Below are positions 46,064-59,219 of a stretch of DNA of 64,000 nucleotides, piece by piece. The DNA is from Pempheris klunzingeri (lineage: Eukaryota > Chordata > Actinopteri > Acropomatiformes > Pempheridae): positions 25,570,328-25,634,327 of the forward strand of contig NC_092019.1 of assembly GCF_042242105.1 (NCBI RefSeq), given 5' to 3'. Under the pieces are notes generated by a model. The model saw only the letters and a program-made list of their open reading frames with translations, was not told where the DNA came from and did no database searches. Both the position numbers and the translations under genes were made by a program. Positions within the stretch are counted from its first letter, which is position 1. Each line of letters starts with the position of its first letter.

Positions 46064-49000
46064 GACACCTGTGCTTGTGTCTTGAAAAAAGGAAATGCAG
46101 TCGTCCTTCACAGTTTCAGATTCGTGGCAGTAAAAAACCTCCCGCTCTGCCTCTGGGAACAGAAGTTCAACTTTGCCTGCCTCCTGAAAAATAAACCTCC
46201 ATCTTGAATAGACCCAGAAATGCCACCATTTGCATGTGAGGTGCCTTAAATGAAGCTGTTAAGTGAAAGTGGATTATATCTGTACACAGTGACCTTTGGG
46301 CCCAGATAAGGGCCCATCAGCAGCCTCCCGCCCGGCAAGCTGTGTGTTTTTAATCTCCTATTGTTTTTCCCAGAGAGAGGGACATTTGCTGATAGACTGC
46401 CTTAACCCACTGCGGATCAATACTGCAGGAAGCCTTTGTGATGCATATCCAAGCAGCCCCCACCTCTCGGTGTCTGCAGCAGGCCAGAGGGGGGAGAGAG
46501 AAAGAGACTCCATCAAATCAGCCCTCACTTCCTAACACGAGCATTGTCTTGACCACCACATTTATTTCATTGTCTCGGTGTATTTTATGGGTACTTCTGA
46601 TAACAGAGAAGTGCAAAGCAGAATGGGCCACGGTGGACAATACCCACACAGCAACGCATCGACACGCTTTATGAGCTGTGAAATGAATCTGGGTTACCTA
46701 ACCTCACAGCATTTCTCAACACTTTTTATTATTTTGATGGCAGGGCGTTCTCAGAGTATTGATGAGTGGTGGAAGCACGGTACCTTTGCAGGTGTAGTCA
46801 TGTATTGCCAATATGCAGCATCTCTGCTATAGAACATTGCAACGACACTGTATCACAGAAATGAACTCTACTGCTATATACTACTAATAAATTGTGCCCA
46901 AAAGGCAAACTGTATCCAGTGGCATGGAAAGGAAAAATATATGGAAACTGGAATTTACACATATTGAGAATTAGTCTCCTCTGTAACCCTTGGAGATGAG
47001 ACGCTTAGAGGCACAAAGACTTGAATATCACCCATCCATCCTCTATTCATCACAGTCATAAAAACAACACAAAAACATGTTTTAAGGGTCGGCCAGTGTT
47101 CCTGTCAAACATGCTCCAAATATCCAACGATGGAAGGAGGAAAGGAATCTAAATTGCAATTTTATTTCGCCTCCACCCTCAATCCTTCACTCGGAACCTG
47201 GGACTCCGCATCATGTCTGTACACACACGTCTCCCAGAAATGAATTCTGAAATTAAATTCAGGGACACACGTCCGGCGGCCAGTGTTAACAGATCAATCA
47301 GCTGACCAAACAGCAGGAGGGGCCTGCTGGACGCTTCTGAAGACCAATCAGAAATGTGGGTTCAGCCTGGCGACGTTGATAGCTTCGGTCCAGGGCCGCT
47401 GAGGTACGGTCAAGGCAAGACGCACTGACAGACTGATGGACAGACAGCCGCAGTCCATCCCAGGGCTCCACATAGATTAAAGCCAGCTTCTGTGAGCCTA
47501 TAGTCGCCATGCAGTGATTGTGCCTGCAGGGCCTATAGGCCCCAAGGGGGGGCTGGGCTTTACACTAGGAGGGGGAGGAGCGAGGGATGGAGTGGACATC
47601 CAGCCCAGGGACCCTGACCCCTTTGACCTTGCCAGAAGGGCAGCAAATGTTTCCGTGCTGATTAGCGCTTCCCCAGCAGAGTACCCTGCTCACTGTTAAC
47701 CCTTTGGAATCAGGCAGTGGGCGGAGGTGATGGAGGAAATCCACAAAGTATGTCATTCAAATATTTTCTGGGAAAACTGCAGTCGTAATTAAGATAATTC
47801 AGATGTGTTTAATAAATGCTGAAGAGGATGAAACATTCTTAAGCTGTTTTATACACCACTTAGAATAGCAGCACACTGAAGGTTCCCGGAGGTTAAAAGT
47901 GATTAAGGACTTATGTGCTGCATTTTGAGGTTCTTTTGGTTGAGTTTTTTTCCTTTTATTCTGCATTGCTTCACGGCATTTCATAGGAAAATATTGTACA
48001 TTTTATTCCACTACATTTATTTGGCAGCTTTAGTTACTGGGCAGATCACGGCTTTGACTTACACAGTATGTTGTGGTACCTGTCTAGTATAAATAAAGTA
48101 TAATGTATTGATACTGATTAAAAGACTTGTCTCCATCACAACATCAAAATAATTATATTATTTTAATATAATAATAATAATAATAATATTTATGGAATAA
48201 TTAAATATCTGATATCTGAAAATAATACTACTAATAATAAAAAAATACTGCATAATGAATACTTTTACTTCGGACACTTGTGTCCCACCTCTTTAACAAC
48301 AAGCCAGTTTAAAGCTCTGTCCATAAGACATAAAAGGCATATAAAAAAAAACACGAGGCGAAATAAAAAGACACATAAAAAGTGTGTAAAAAAAAGAATA
48401 AAATAAATAAAGGAGAAAAAAAATGAAAGAATCAATTTTAACAAGAGAATTAAAATACTGTGCCTTTACCGTTCAATGCAGATCTATAATTTGAAGGGAG
48501 GCAGTCTCCACAGGGGAAGTTTTAGCTGCCGTGGGATCACAAAGACAGTAAGAACCTTTTTATCACAGCAGCGGATGGATGTACAGTTTGGAGGGGAATA
48601 TCCCAAACAGCCACAGGGGGGCGATAAGCAGCCATGGAATGAGCTGGAAGAGCGAGCCCCCCCCTCCCCTTAGATAACTCCTGCTGCCTTGTGTCATGAC
48701 AGAAAGGCATCTTCTCTCTGCATGCCTTAATCAGCTCGTACAGTTGGCCTCCTCACTGTACACAATTTAAGAAGCATGCGATCCCACTAAACAGCCAACA
48801 CGAGGCTATTCAACTTGTCTTTTGAGAGACACTGCGGTGGAGTCAACAGTATTGATCCGAATAAGGAATGATAAAAGAAGGGGAGGCTGAGAGCAGGTGG
48901 TAGTGGGCCAGCAGATTCAGGGATTTAGTCGCTCACTGGGTATGTATGGTCAGCGCTGCAGAGTGGCGAGGGGACCGATACCTACCCGAAACAGATGCTC

Positions 49001-52000
49001 AAAGCAATGGGATGTGCCCCCATTGTGATCAGAGTGGACAGCTGAATTGTTTACCACCAAAGGGCCCTTTTCTTCAGCAGCAGGCCCGCGCACAATGGGG
49101 CCCCCACCGCACTGACACACTGAGGATTTCTGCAGGGGGAAGCAGGGGAGGGTGGAGGGGATGCGGGGGTGGGAGGGGGTGGTGGGGGGGGTTCCTGTGC
49201 ATCGAAGGATAGGGGGTTTATAGGTTGAGCCTCTGTCCGTACCCTCTTTTTTCTTTCTCCGTGCTCAGATGGACCTCTCTGAACCCCCCCCCATCTCCTC
49301 CACAAAGCCCCCCTGAAGCTACCGGAGGGCAGGGGTTTAAATGTCACGCTTGGCCATCAGAGCGCCCAGCCCCCGGCTCGTGTCTCCTGGGGGAGGCACG
49401 CCAAGAGACAGGGAGAGGGAGAGAGGAAAGCTAAGGGGAGGGAGACACTTGCCCTTGCCCCATTGTCCATTACGATAGGCATGAGCTGCTAACTGACTCC
49501 AAATCAAGTGTATCCTCTCGCCACGCGCCCGAGCCTTGTCCTGCTCTTGCTCAGACACAAAGGCCCTCTGTGTTTTTGTTTTTTCACCCATCCATAGGTG
49601 AATAGCAGCTTTGGTCATGGTATGTTTGACAGAGCAGCTTAAAGGAGGCTGCAGAGTCTAAATTCAGCTGGCCACCGGGCTGAATGATAAACACAGTTTG
49701 TCATCCTGAGACGCTCCAGATTTGTCCACATTGCACTCCGGTGAGCTCTTACATGACAAAAATCAATGCTAACTTTTTACGTTCAGTCACATAAGAGGGA
49801 CTTCAAAACGTTAAAGCAGGTAAGAGGGGATGAGGTGTGGGGTGACAAAGTGTCAAGCTGAAATACAAGTACAGGACGAAATATACGAGCTGCCGGCAAA
49901 CTTTATCCCAGCCCAAGGTCTTGGCCCATACTTAACCCACCCACAAGATTGAGTGTTTTATGTATCTATTTGTTCTAAATAGTGGCACACTTGACCTTGA
50001 GACAAGATGTGTGTGTTTGCAGCCTGGCGCGGGAATCATCCCTCCTGTCAGGGACGGGAGGGAGTGACCTTGAACCGCCGAGGTGCAGGCGTAGCTGAGT
50101 GCACAAACTCATTTAACTCCTGGGTTTGCTATCGACATGCTGTAATCGTTAACATTATGGATGATGAATAACTACTGACTGCTGTATACCTGCGCAATAC
50201 GTCGCCATGCCATGCAGACTCGGGCAAGCTGGGGGCCAGCAATGGCAGACACGCCGCAGTGATGGTCAGGTGACTGGAGGGGCCCACATCACTTAGACTT
50301 GTTTTTCCACCCAATCACAGCGACAACTCATCAAGAGTGCCAGCAAAGCACACGGAGGTGCTTACGGACATAGATCATTTCAGTGCTTTATGCTTTTTTT
50401 TTTTTTTTTTTTTAGCACACACACCTCTGAGCGCTCAGGAACACTTAACCTCCAGCATCAGCTTTTCAGGCATCTGTGGTGGATTTTTTTCCCTCCGACT
50501 CCGTATTGATCGTGGTAAATGGGTGAATTTTCTGTAGTTTCTGAAAAACGCAGAAAACGGACAAAGAAATTATTATGGTGAACACTGCCAGAGCTGGAGG
50601 CATGAATCATAATTTTAGGTTTTTAACACTAAAGCAAGTGAACCAGTCGTTAAGTATTAATGAAGTCATTTGTAAGAGTTGCACAACAGCGCTTAAATGT
50701 AGGGGGGTGTTTTTTCTGTTAGAGTACGCTGAGGGCTTTTTGGGGAATGTAGTTACCTTAGCAGTTTCTCTACCTTTCTGCTGTTTCTTCTTGAACTGGA
50801 GTGATAATGTACAGTAATTGCTATTTTGAACAAATAGTCCAAGGAAAGAAACCACATCAGGAACATCGGGCACTGCAGAAGTGTGAGGACTAGGTAAATA
50901 AGTCGTACACCAGGTTGAGATGCAATTTTTGAGGGGGTTGAGAACTAATATATAAGTAAGCGTCTCACATGACAGCTCCCACCGCTGTTAACAATAAAAA
51001 AAACATGAAAACTTGTCAGAACTGGGATGAAATTCTAGAGAGAGAGAATATTCACAGTGTGTCAGAACAGGAACAGGAACGACCATTAAGAGGCGCAAAT
51101 GTTCAATTTTCTCTTGAGTCTTCAACCCTAATTACTAAAGGGGTGTGACAAAGAATCAATAATGTGATATGTCATGATGTGCTTTCCTGTGATATGGTAT
51201 CGATACCCCTGCCCGGGTGTGACTCTGAGGCAGAGGTCGTCCACACAGCCGAACCTACAACTGTTCAGCAACCTTCAGCAGCTTCAGCCTGAAGTGCCTG
51301 ATAACCTGGCTTCAAATCAGAACGCTATCCTCCAGACATTAAAAATGATTTAAATAATCATTTCAGTCTCACACAGTTCTCCACAAAAAAAGTCCGACTG
51401 CCTAGGTTGCCTAGAAGATTCTCCCTCCAAAATCTATTAATATGCAAATTATTATTTTTTTGTTCCAAAGATTTAACTGCTACTGGACAAAATATGTGGA
51501 GTAAGACTTTAAGTACGTCTCTGTAACATGAAGTATTTGAGATTAAACAGCACTGTGGTGGGTGGTTTAATCAGAATTCACACACTGAGCGGTCTCCTCA
51601 GCCACATCACTACACAACCTAATAAATGACTGGAAAAGTGTGAAATTCTGATTGGTGCATCTCCACTAACCTAGCATAACCTCACCTTTTCCCAACAGGC
51701 TCGGCGTCCGCTCCTAACCACCAGAAGTGCACAGAAAAAAAGGAAAGCAGAGAGGTCTCCAACCAATATGGCTCTAACTTTAGAAGGTTATGCTGTGTCC
51801 ATGAAGAGCCTACAAAAATGGTAAACATACGAAACAGTAACATTTTATCATCAGCTTGGCCAAAATTAAATAAGAAATAGGCTCCCACATTATGCAATGC
51901 CTTGGGCAAATAAATAAGATATTACTGGAGTGGATATACAGTGAAACACAGAACCAGGTCACTGCAGTCTTGCAGCGATTCACAAGTTGCACAGAAGTTT

Positions 52001-52960
52001 GCAACAGTGTTGAATGTACATTTCATATACAGTAGCTCAGAGTTTCCTCACCAGGTCTTCAGTTTGACCACATACACAATCTGCCGGAGGGCAGAAGAAA
52101 GTTTGGTAGATTTTCCTCTCTCTCTCTGACGGCCTTGGGAGTTTGACTTCTGCCCTACCAGTGCTTTCCTCCTCTCCGGGCTCTGAGGGCTTTTCATCTC
52201 GCCAAGGTGCAAGGGCAGCCACTTCTGTCCTCTCCCAACCCCTTCCTCCCATCCAGCATGCACATACACACACGGATTTCCATTTCAGCTATAGCGCCAG
52301 ATTAGCAGCTCCACCACCCCAAGGCTGGCTTAAGACAGGAGGGCAGGCATCCAGCGGTGTTGGTGGGATGCGTGCGGGGGAGAAGATCCCTGAAGATTTG
52401 TCTAAGGCCTCTGTGAATTCCACAGATGAATCCTCAAAACACACATGTGGTTGTTTTGAACGAGCTTGTGTTAAGAAGTGACAATTCATTGCCAACTGGA
52501 CGGCCTCACGTATAGCGAGCTCTGCACGCTGCCCACGGGTACAGGTCAGAGAAAACCAGGGAAATCTTGAACCCAAGGCCGTCTTCTGCTCCTTTAATTA
52601 TAGGCTCACTTCATATTTTGCTATGAATTAATTCTAAGGACAGAGACTTAAAATCCTACGTAAACGATTTCATGTGCTGCTTTACCTGGTATCTAGTTTT
52701 AGTTTTGAGATCTCCAGAGAGATTTCTTAGATTACAGCCTACAGTGTAGATGAATCCAATTTCATTTGTTGTGCTGAAATGATTCATAAATCATCAGCGG
52801 CATCCTTTTCCGCAATCTGTGTTCCTCTGGATGATCCCCAGAACAGGCTGACAGTTCGAATGGGGACATTTTCTTCAGCAGCACTTTGTTTGAGCACCAC
52901 GAACAAAAGTCCTTTTACATGCACTGAAGAATATCTCAGATTTCAGCAAATGAAACAAAA
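46064..52960. other. Gene-free block, possibly regulatory
   Basis: No coding exon recognised. Unlike the left flank, few familiar transposon remnants are seen. Several compact stretches (for example about 46240-46530, 47260-47520, 48690-49110 and 49980-50330) mix GC-rich and AT-rich motif clusters in a way typical of conserved non-coding elements. A T21 run is at 50394-50414 and low-complexity G/C-rich sequence is at about 49140-49330. Conservation is inferred only from appearance. Confidence 0.4.
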
Positions 52961-52964
52961 AAAT

Positions 52965-53260
52965 ATATGTTTAGACACTGAATTAAAAAGAAAATTCGAT
53001 TAACTGATAGAAGAAAAGCATGTGGCTGAATGTGCCACGTCAGTTATGTGGAAACTGTGTGAAGAAAAGGGCTGATTTTGGAGTGACTGAAATGCAGAAG
53101 GCCTCTGTGGCTTCCTTTTCTTTCTTTCTTTCTTTTCGTTCGCGTCCATAAAATAGTAGGGAATACAAAATCATCTTTCCAGTATTTATGTCATCAGACT
53201 CCAGGCATTATTCCTAATTTTAACATTAACATTTTTCAAATCTTCTCTCATTTTAAGGTG
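52965..53260. repeat. First copy of a diverged duplicated non-coding segment
   Basis: It matches 54475-54800 in direct orientation: identical TGTGGCTGAATGTGCC (53021-53036 and 54530-54545), related AGGGCTGATTTTGGAGTGAC and AGGGCTGACTGTAGAGTGAC, then GCCTCTG followed by a CTTT-rich tract, then TTTATGTCATCAGACTCC and TTTACATGTCAGAGTCC. Order and spacing are kept over about 300 bp, so it is a duplication and not a chance motif match. Confidence 0.75.
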
Positions 53261-54474
53261 ATTTCCCAAAAGCCCAGTAAATAAAACTAAAGCTATATGC
53301 ATGCTGAGACACTGACATTGATAAATAAAAAAAAAAAAAGTGTATTCTTGTCCTTTGAGTGAACCGACCATTTAAATCACTGTTGGATTATTGCTAATTC
53401 TTCTCTTCTACTTTCCACACAGCCCCCAACCTGTAACCGTTTTATTTTGGAGAGGCTCTTTGCAGAGTTCAGCAGGTTTACATGTAGGCCAACATTAGTC
53501 AAACAGAAGGACATCAGGCCATTTGACCACAAACATCCAACAAGCCCGTCGGACAGATCGGGCATCCTGTGGAAAGAGCGCCCGTTTCAACTGACCCGTA
53601 ACATGTGGCCCAACTGCAACTAAATTGTGGCTGAATTATTGATATAGTGGCGTTGGCCGCTTTGCAAGTGGGGGCATGAAAGGGATCCAACATGGGAATG
53701 GTCTGCTAATTTTGTATGGGAGCCTCAGGGCACATTCCTCCCAGTGAAGACCAAACATATTGACATATGTGTGTAGGGGGAGAGACTGTATATAATATCA
53801 GCCTGGTGCTGAAGGAGAAAAATGGACAGTGTGATTCCATATAGACTCTTCAGTCTACATGTGTTGTGTTTCCCATTTTTCTGTAAATATGGCGATACAA
53901 TCAGAGAATGTGTGCGCCGACATGATGCATGTATGGAGAGCTTGGCAGGTCGGAGTAAAAATGCATGCAATATCCTGTTCTCTTTTGCTCTCTGGCTTTT
54001 GAGATTGCTGCCCTGGAATCATTACAGCTAAACTGTCTGTTTCACATTCATTTGTCAGTGTAATATCAATACTGTACGGAGAAACGGTCAGATGAATTGT
54101 GATGTATGGTGTTAAGTCGTTTAGAAGGGCAGACCCGGGGTGTGGGGGCTGTTTGTAGCTGAGCCAAGGTTGTTGACCGTCAGTGAGCCGGCCGGCTAAT
54201 TTCTCCAGAAGTGTCCAAAAGCCTTTGTGTCCTCAGCGCACTTTTATTTCCACCTCTCTTGGAATTGTGATGACCGTGCCTTGGGGCGACAGAGACACCT
54301 TGAGGAGCGCCCACCTTTAAATCCGCTGCTCCATGACTTCAACCATGACCCCTCGCTGGAGGGATCCCTCAGGCGAGATTTAAACGAGCTCCCCCAGGTC
54401 CGCAGCGGCTCCTCTATTCACCATCGCGTTTTTAAAGACATGAATTGGCCCTTTTCTGATGGCTGATTATAAAA

Positions 54475-54800
54475 TGTATTTGAATTATAAAGAGAAGATT
54501 TAGATTAATTGATGAAAAAAACGTACATATGTGGCTGAATGTGCCTTGTCATGTATGTGCAAACAGTTTGCCAGAGAGGAGAGAAGGGCTGACTGTAGAG
54601 TGACTGTGACAGAGAGACAGAAGGAATGCTGAGGGCCTCTGCAACCTCCTTTTTCTTTCTTTCTTCCTTCTTTCCATCCTCATCCATGAAATAAAATATA
54701 CAGTTCAAAATACAAAAACACTGACTGTATTTACATGTCAGAGTCCTTCATTTTTCCTTTTCATTTTTATCGCCTCGTTTTTTTTCAAGTCTTCTTTTTA
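54475..54800. repeat. Second copy of the diverged duplicated segment
   Basis: Direct-orientation partner of 52965-53260, offset by about 1.51 kb. The copies differ by many substitutions and small indels, suggesting an old event. No coding potential is shared. Confidence 0.75.
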
Positions 54801-55008
54801 CGTTAAATATGATCACTTACATTTCTATTTTACAATTCTTTTTCTCTCTCTCTCTTTTTTTTTTGCTATCAGGAGGACGAATGGCGAGAAAAGCATACAA
54901 TATACAGGCTATTGATCCACGCCCATCACTGCAGAAAAAAAGTCAGTTCAGGGGGTGGGGGAACGGAGGGGGACTGGACACAGCGATCGATAACCTACTC
55001 TATCAGCC

Positions 55009-55022
55009 GTTTCCATGGCAAC
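55009..55022. promoter_or_regulatory. RFX X-box-like palindrome
   Basis: GTTTCCATGGCAAC matches the RFX-family X-box consensus, two inverted RGYAAC half-sites around CATG, with a single departure from the perfect palindrome GTTGCCATGGCAAC. It lies inside a dense unique stretch (about 54900-55170) that looks like an enhancer. No promoter is adjacent. Confidence 0.55.
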
Positions 55023-56432
55023 CAGCCGAACAAGGACATAGGGCTGCCATGCATTTTGCACCTGTCTATTTCATATACCTATTGTGATAATGAAAGTGTC
55101 AGGGAAATGAATGCAAAGGTGATGTGGGGCTCCGGCCCTGCGTCAACTTCCACAATTAAAGAAATTACATAAAGGTTAATAGCCTGCTTGAAAAAAGAGG
55201 TGAAAGATGGGTGTGATGGTGGGGGTTCAGGGGGGGGGGATATCGGTGACCTCCTCCTTTCCCTGATGTGGGTTGAAGGACGCTCGAAGGCAAACTAGGT
55301 TGCAGCAAATCGGGTGCAAATCCGGGTGTCTGGGTTCTGGGTTATTTCCAGCAAAACATGCACAGATGACAGTTTGAAATCGGCAGTTGTTTCCTGAACT
55401 GAGTAGAGACCGGGCCTCTTTTGTGGTTGACCCCAATTTGGAGGTCGAGCAAGCATGATCAATGTGCTGGCCATTAGCTCACCATGAGCAACTGTAGGCA
55501 CAGGAGCGGAGAAATACAGCAGGGTGGATACAGAAAAGGAGTGAGGGAGCAGTGCTGTTGGTCGAGGTTAGCTGTGGGTTTCTGCACATCAAAACCCAGC
55601 AGGTCGAGCCAGACAGACTGTCAGGAGAACTTGACACCCAGACAATCACTGACTCTCCTCCTGTCTGACCGTGATGGGCATTGAACTTCCAACCTCCTTT
55701 GGCTCCAGTGCCGTGGCGCTGAGCTGGGTCGGCCCTAAGTGAAGGGGATGGATATCATGATCTGGGGCCCGTGTTGATCATGCGCCTTATTGATCGCCAA
55801 TCGAAACTACCGCTGAAAACGCAGGATTGAGAGGAAGAAAGCGAGAGAGAGTGGGAGGGAAGGCAATCAGCTGTGGCTTCTCACCACGGCCAGTGGTCCT
55901 GTATCAGGCTGCTGTGGCTGACGACATTGCTGCAGAGAGAGAAATGGCGGCTTGTTCACCGCCAGTGCAATGCGTCCAGCTTCCATGAATTTCTTCCAGT
56001 GTTCTCCCTCTATGCTGGTGTATTCTTGTCTCTTGCCTCTTGATGCAGCAGTCATGAATGACAAATCACAAGCCGCAGTGGATTTGCTTGAATGACAACG
56101 GAGTGAAACTGGAGCTCGAGCGCAGCGTGTTGGCGAGCTGCACCGCGGTGGACGGCACAGCAGCCGCCCTCAAGCACCAGAGACACTCGGTGTTTTGTGA
56201 GCTGTGACAGCCAGCTATTGACGGACACGTGGCTCTGCAGTATTGTTGAGGGCCCACTGGCCACTGCACTGACCTCTGACCTGCACACCCATGCACCGTC
56301 CTCTATTGTTAGAGGCAGTGGAGGAAGAAAGAGGAGCAAGAAGCAGAGTAGAGGGGGGGGATAGATGACCCTTTATTTCCTTGTGTTTGGATTCTCCCTT
56401 CCCACCAACCTCACCCCTCCCATCCCATCCCA

Positions 56433-56452
56433 GCACACACACACACATACAT

Positions 56453-56500
<48 letters not shown>
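56433..56500. repeat. Compound (CA)n/(CGCA)n microsatellite
   Basis: CA units, then CATGCACGCACG-type units, then a long CA run are read directly. The open frames crossing it on both strands are repeat artefacts. Confidence 0.95.
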
Positions 56501-56504
<4 letters not shown>

Positions 56505-57689
56505 TCACACCCACCTTATGCCGATCAATGACAGTTTCATGTGGCTTCTCTGGGCCTGCAGTGACGTGTGTCCTATTGATTTATCGACATTACTCCAGGC
56601 AAGCGAACCCAGAAGCCCCCTCTCTCAGTAGGCAGCCAGGCTCCAACCCAGCAGAGGCGTACCCCCCCCTGCGACGGGTGAGCCCATGCCAAGTCATCCA
56701 ACTGTACCGCACTCTCTGGAAGCAGCAGCGCATTAACTGCACACAGCCGAACAGTATTTTTGTGTGGATGCATGTCTGCGTATGTCACTGAGAATGCTTT
56801 TAGGCATCAACCCCTCCCTCTGCCCATCTAGATTCTGCCTCGACCCCCTCTTCTCCCCTGCACTACATGGGACATGTAATGGGAACAATGAGCGAGACAC
56901 CCTGGCACTCACAAACACATTTACTGTCGCCTCTGATTTCCAGAGGCGACTATTCCACTTTTATGGTTAAAAGGTTCTTTTCTTTCGTCCGTGTCAATGT
57001 CATGCCTCTGTGGCCATGGCTCATCCTCGTGGCTATTGCACTCATCTGCCCCTCTTCCTGTCTTTTACTGGCGTGGGGGTGCAGATCAGACAATCCCATC
57101 CGTTGACACTCTGCCCCCACCCCCAGGCTCTCCAGTGTCCAGTGAAAGGCCAGTGGATTCAGGGAGGGGAGGGGTAGAGGGCAGCTGGACACTCCCCGTG
57201 GTCTGGCTAGCCACTGATGTGGGGGTTGCAGGGGGGGGTGATCCAGCACCATTAGGATAGGACTGCTGCGATGGCAGCTGGCCCTAAAAAGGGAGAAGGA
57301 GGAGGAGTGTCACAGGAGGCTCAGAGATCGGTGACCTGGCCACAGTGTCCAGCTGGGGGGTCATTTCACAGCCCACCTCCGGCCACGTGCTGGATGACCA
57401 TCTGGGGATCTGGCAAACAGAGGTAGCATCAGCTTCTGAGCTGCAGAGATGAAAAACAACAAAAGTCAAGAAATCTGTCAGCTTAATCTGGAGAGAGGTG
57501 GGAGGGGGGGGAAATGGCAGCTGCCTGTTGTTGTTTGGCATCAAGTGTGGCGCGCATCTGCTGTTTAATGCAATGCATCGCTGTCTTTGCATCTTACAAG
57601 TGCCCTGATCGTGTCGATCAGTTGCAGATATGCTCAGTCTGTCCCTTACTGTATATTTAGTTTGGGTTGGGGCAGATGATTAGCTTCAA

Positions 57690-57905
57690 TATATGTATTG
57701 ATCAATTAATTGCTTAGTCAATAAACTGCCAGAAAATTGCCAAAAATGTCGTAATGTCATAATTTCACTCAACATGACATCTTTAAATTGCCTGATTTGC
57801 CAACTCCTTTTAATAGATAGGTACAATCGGTACAGTCCACATTTGAGAAGTTCCAACCGGAGAATATTTGGTCTGTTCACTTGTTGTTTTTCTGTCAATG
57901 TCACA
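57690..57905. repeat. Fragment of common fish repeat with TTGATCAATTAATTG start
   Basis: The opening TTGATCAATTAATTGC, a GCCAGAAAATTGCCAAAAAT segment and TTTGAGAAGTTCCAACCGGA resemble a high-copy teleost repeat whose ends read like ATCGATTAATCG. The copy is old and its boundaries are approximate. Confidence 0.45.
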
Positions 57906-59066
57906 GAAATTTGACAGATTTGAAAATGTGGTTAATCAATTCATTTTTACACTTTTTTACATTTTTCCTGTTGCTTCCTTCCATGGGTCTATATACTGAA
58001 AATGAGTAAATGAGATGACCGTTGAATCCGTGGAACTGTACTACTGAGGTGGGACCCCTGACAGGTTAAAGGTGTTTTTAGATGGAACTTTTTAACGTGC
58101 AGAGGAACAGAAGGGGGCTCTCAGATGCCCAGATGGACCAGCAGATTCTCCTTTAGCTGAGCCATTCACTTTGATGGCTCTGATCGGAGAACAGATTAGC
58201 ACTGGTTTGTTGTCTGTGCTAACCTCACCCTTCCTCCTCCTCCTTTTCCTCCTACCCTTCTTTCTTCATCCACAGCTATCTCTCCTCCCCCATTCTTTAA
58301 TCATCCCCTCCTTCTCACCGAGCCTTCTGTCTTAAACTGTTTAAGGTGATCGAATTTTGCCCATCCTCCCAATGTGGCCGGAAGGGGATCAAAGGTTGCT
58401 GACCCCAGCCTGATTGTAAAGGTTGTGGAGGGGAACCTCCATAATAAATAGAGGTCCTGCTAAACAGACCTGACCTTCGAGATGTTTCTATGAGCTTAAA
58501 AAGTCTCTGTCTTTATTTTGGGGAATTCTTTAATCCTTTTAGCATTTATCATTGTTCTGCTAATGAAAGTGATCTTTGCGTTCATGTCTGATAGGTTTCT
58601 AATTAGATTCACATAGACCCATGTGGAAATGATCCAAAGGATGAGCCAAGGGAGGATTGGAGTGGTGGAGTTATTGCTCTCAGAAACACAGGAGTGCTCC
58701 AACGTGCTGAAAGAAATTCATAAATGTGGTGGAGGGTTGGGGTGGGCTGCAATTGTGCTCCAGTGTAATCTTTGGTCAGCACTTCTTCATGGCCAATACC
58801 GTGATAGGAAAGAAATCCTCTTCTGAAATTTGATTAATTGCTGTCTCTCCGCCTCTCAATCCAAACATTGGTGGAAATGGAGGCCAGTTGACAGGACAGA
58901 TACATCAGCCTCGAGAGCTGCAAGCCCCTGGCAAGCAGAGGCATTTCTTATCCTGTAACAGGATATCCACATACGACGAGGTGTGGAAAAGTGAGAACTG
59001 CATCGTCTTCATTTGGCCATAACAAGGGAGAGGGGGTGGAGGAGTGTATGGAAGGGAGGGAAAGGG

Positions 59067-59100
59067 AGGAGAGGAGAGGAGAGGAGAGGAGAGGAGAGGG
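59067..59100. repeat. GAGGA-type short tandem repeat
   Basis: Repeated GAGGA units in a longer purine-rich tract are read directly. Confidence 0.9.
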
Positions 59101-59206
59101 GGGCAGTCAGCCAGCCAGCCAGGCAGGCAGCTCGCTAGGTTGGGCCGAGGCGTATCGATTGATTTCCCAATAGCCTCTGGTCCATGAGCGGCGAACCCTG
59201 GCCCTG

Positions 59207-59219
59207 GTTGCTAGGTGAC
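59207..59219 (-). promoter_or_regulatory. RFX X-box-like site
   Basis: On the minus strand the site reads GTCACCTAGCAAC, fitting GTNRCC-(0-3)-RGYAAC of the RFX family. It is the second such site in the right-hand gene-free block, about 4.2 kb from the palindrome at 55009. Confidence 0.5.

Larger units (their letters stand above)
53261..57689. other. Gene-free block with motif-rich islands
   Basis: No exon recognised. Besides the second duplicate copy (54475-54800), it holds an RFX-type palindrome at 55009-55022, a compound CA/CGCA microsatellite at 56433-56500, and dense unique stretches at about 53560-53960, 54110-54470 and 55750-56300. Open frames here are GC-rich or repeat-driven and lack family motifs. 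Confidence 0.4.

Noticed and set aside
56215..56791. Long His/Thr- and Cys/Val-rich open frames
   Set aside because: They are translations of the CA/CGCA microsatellite in alternate frames.
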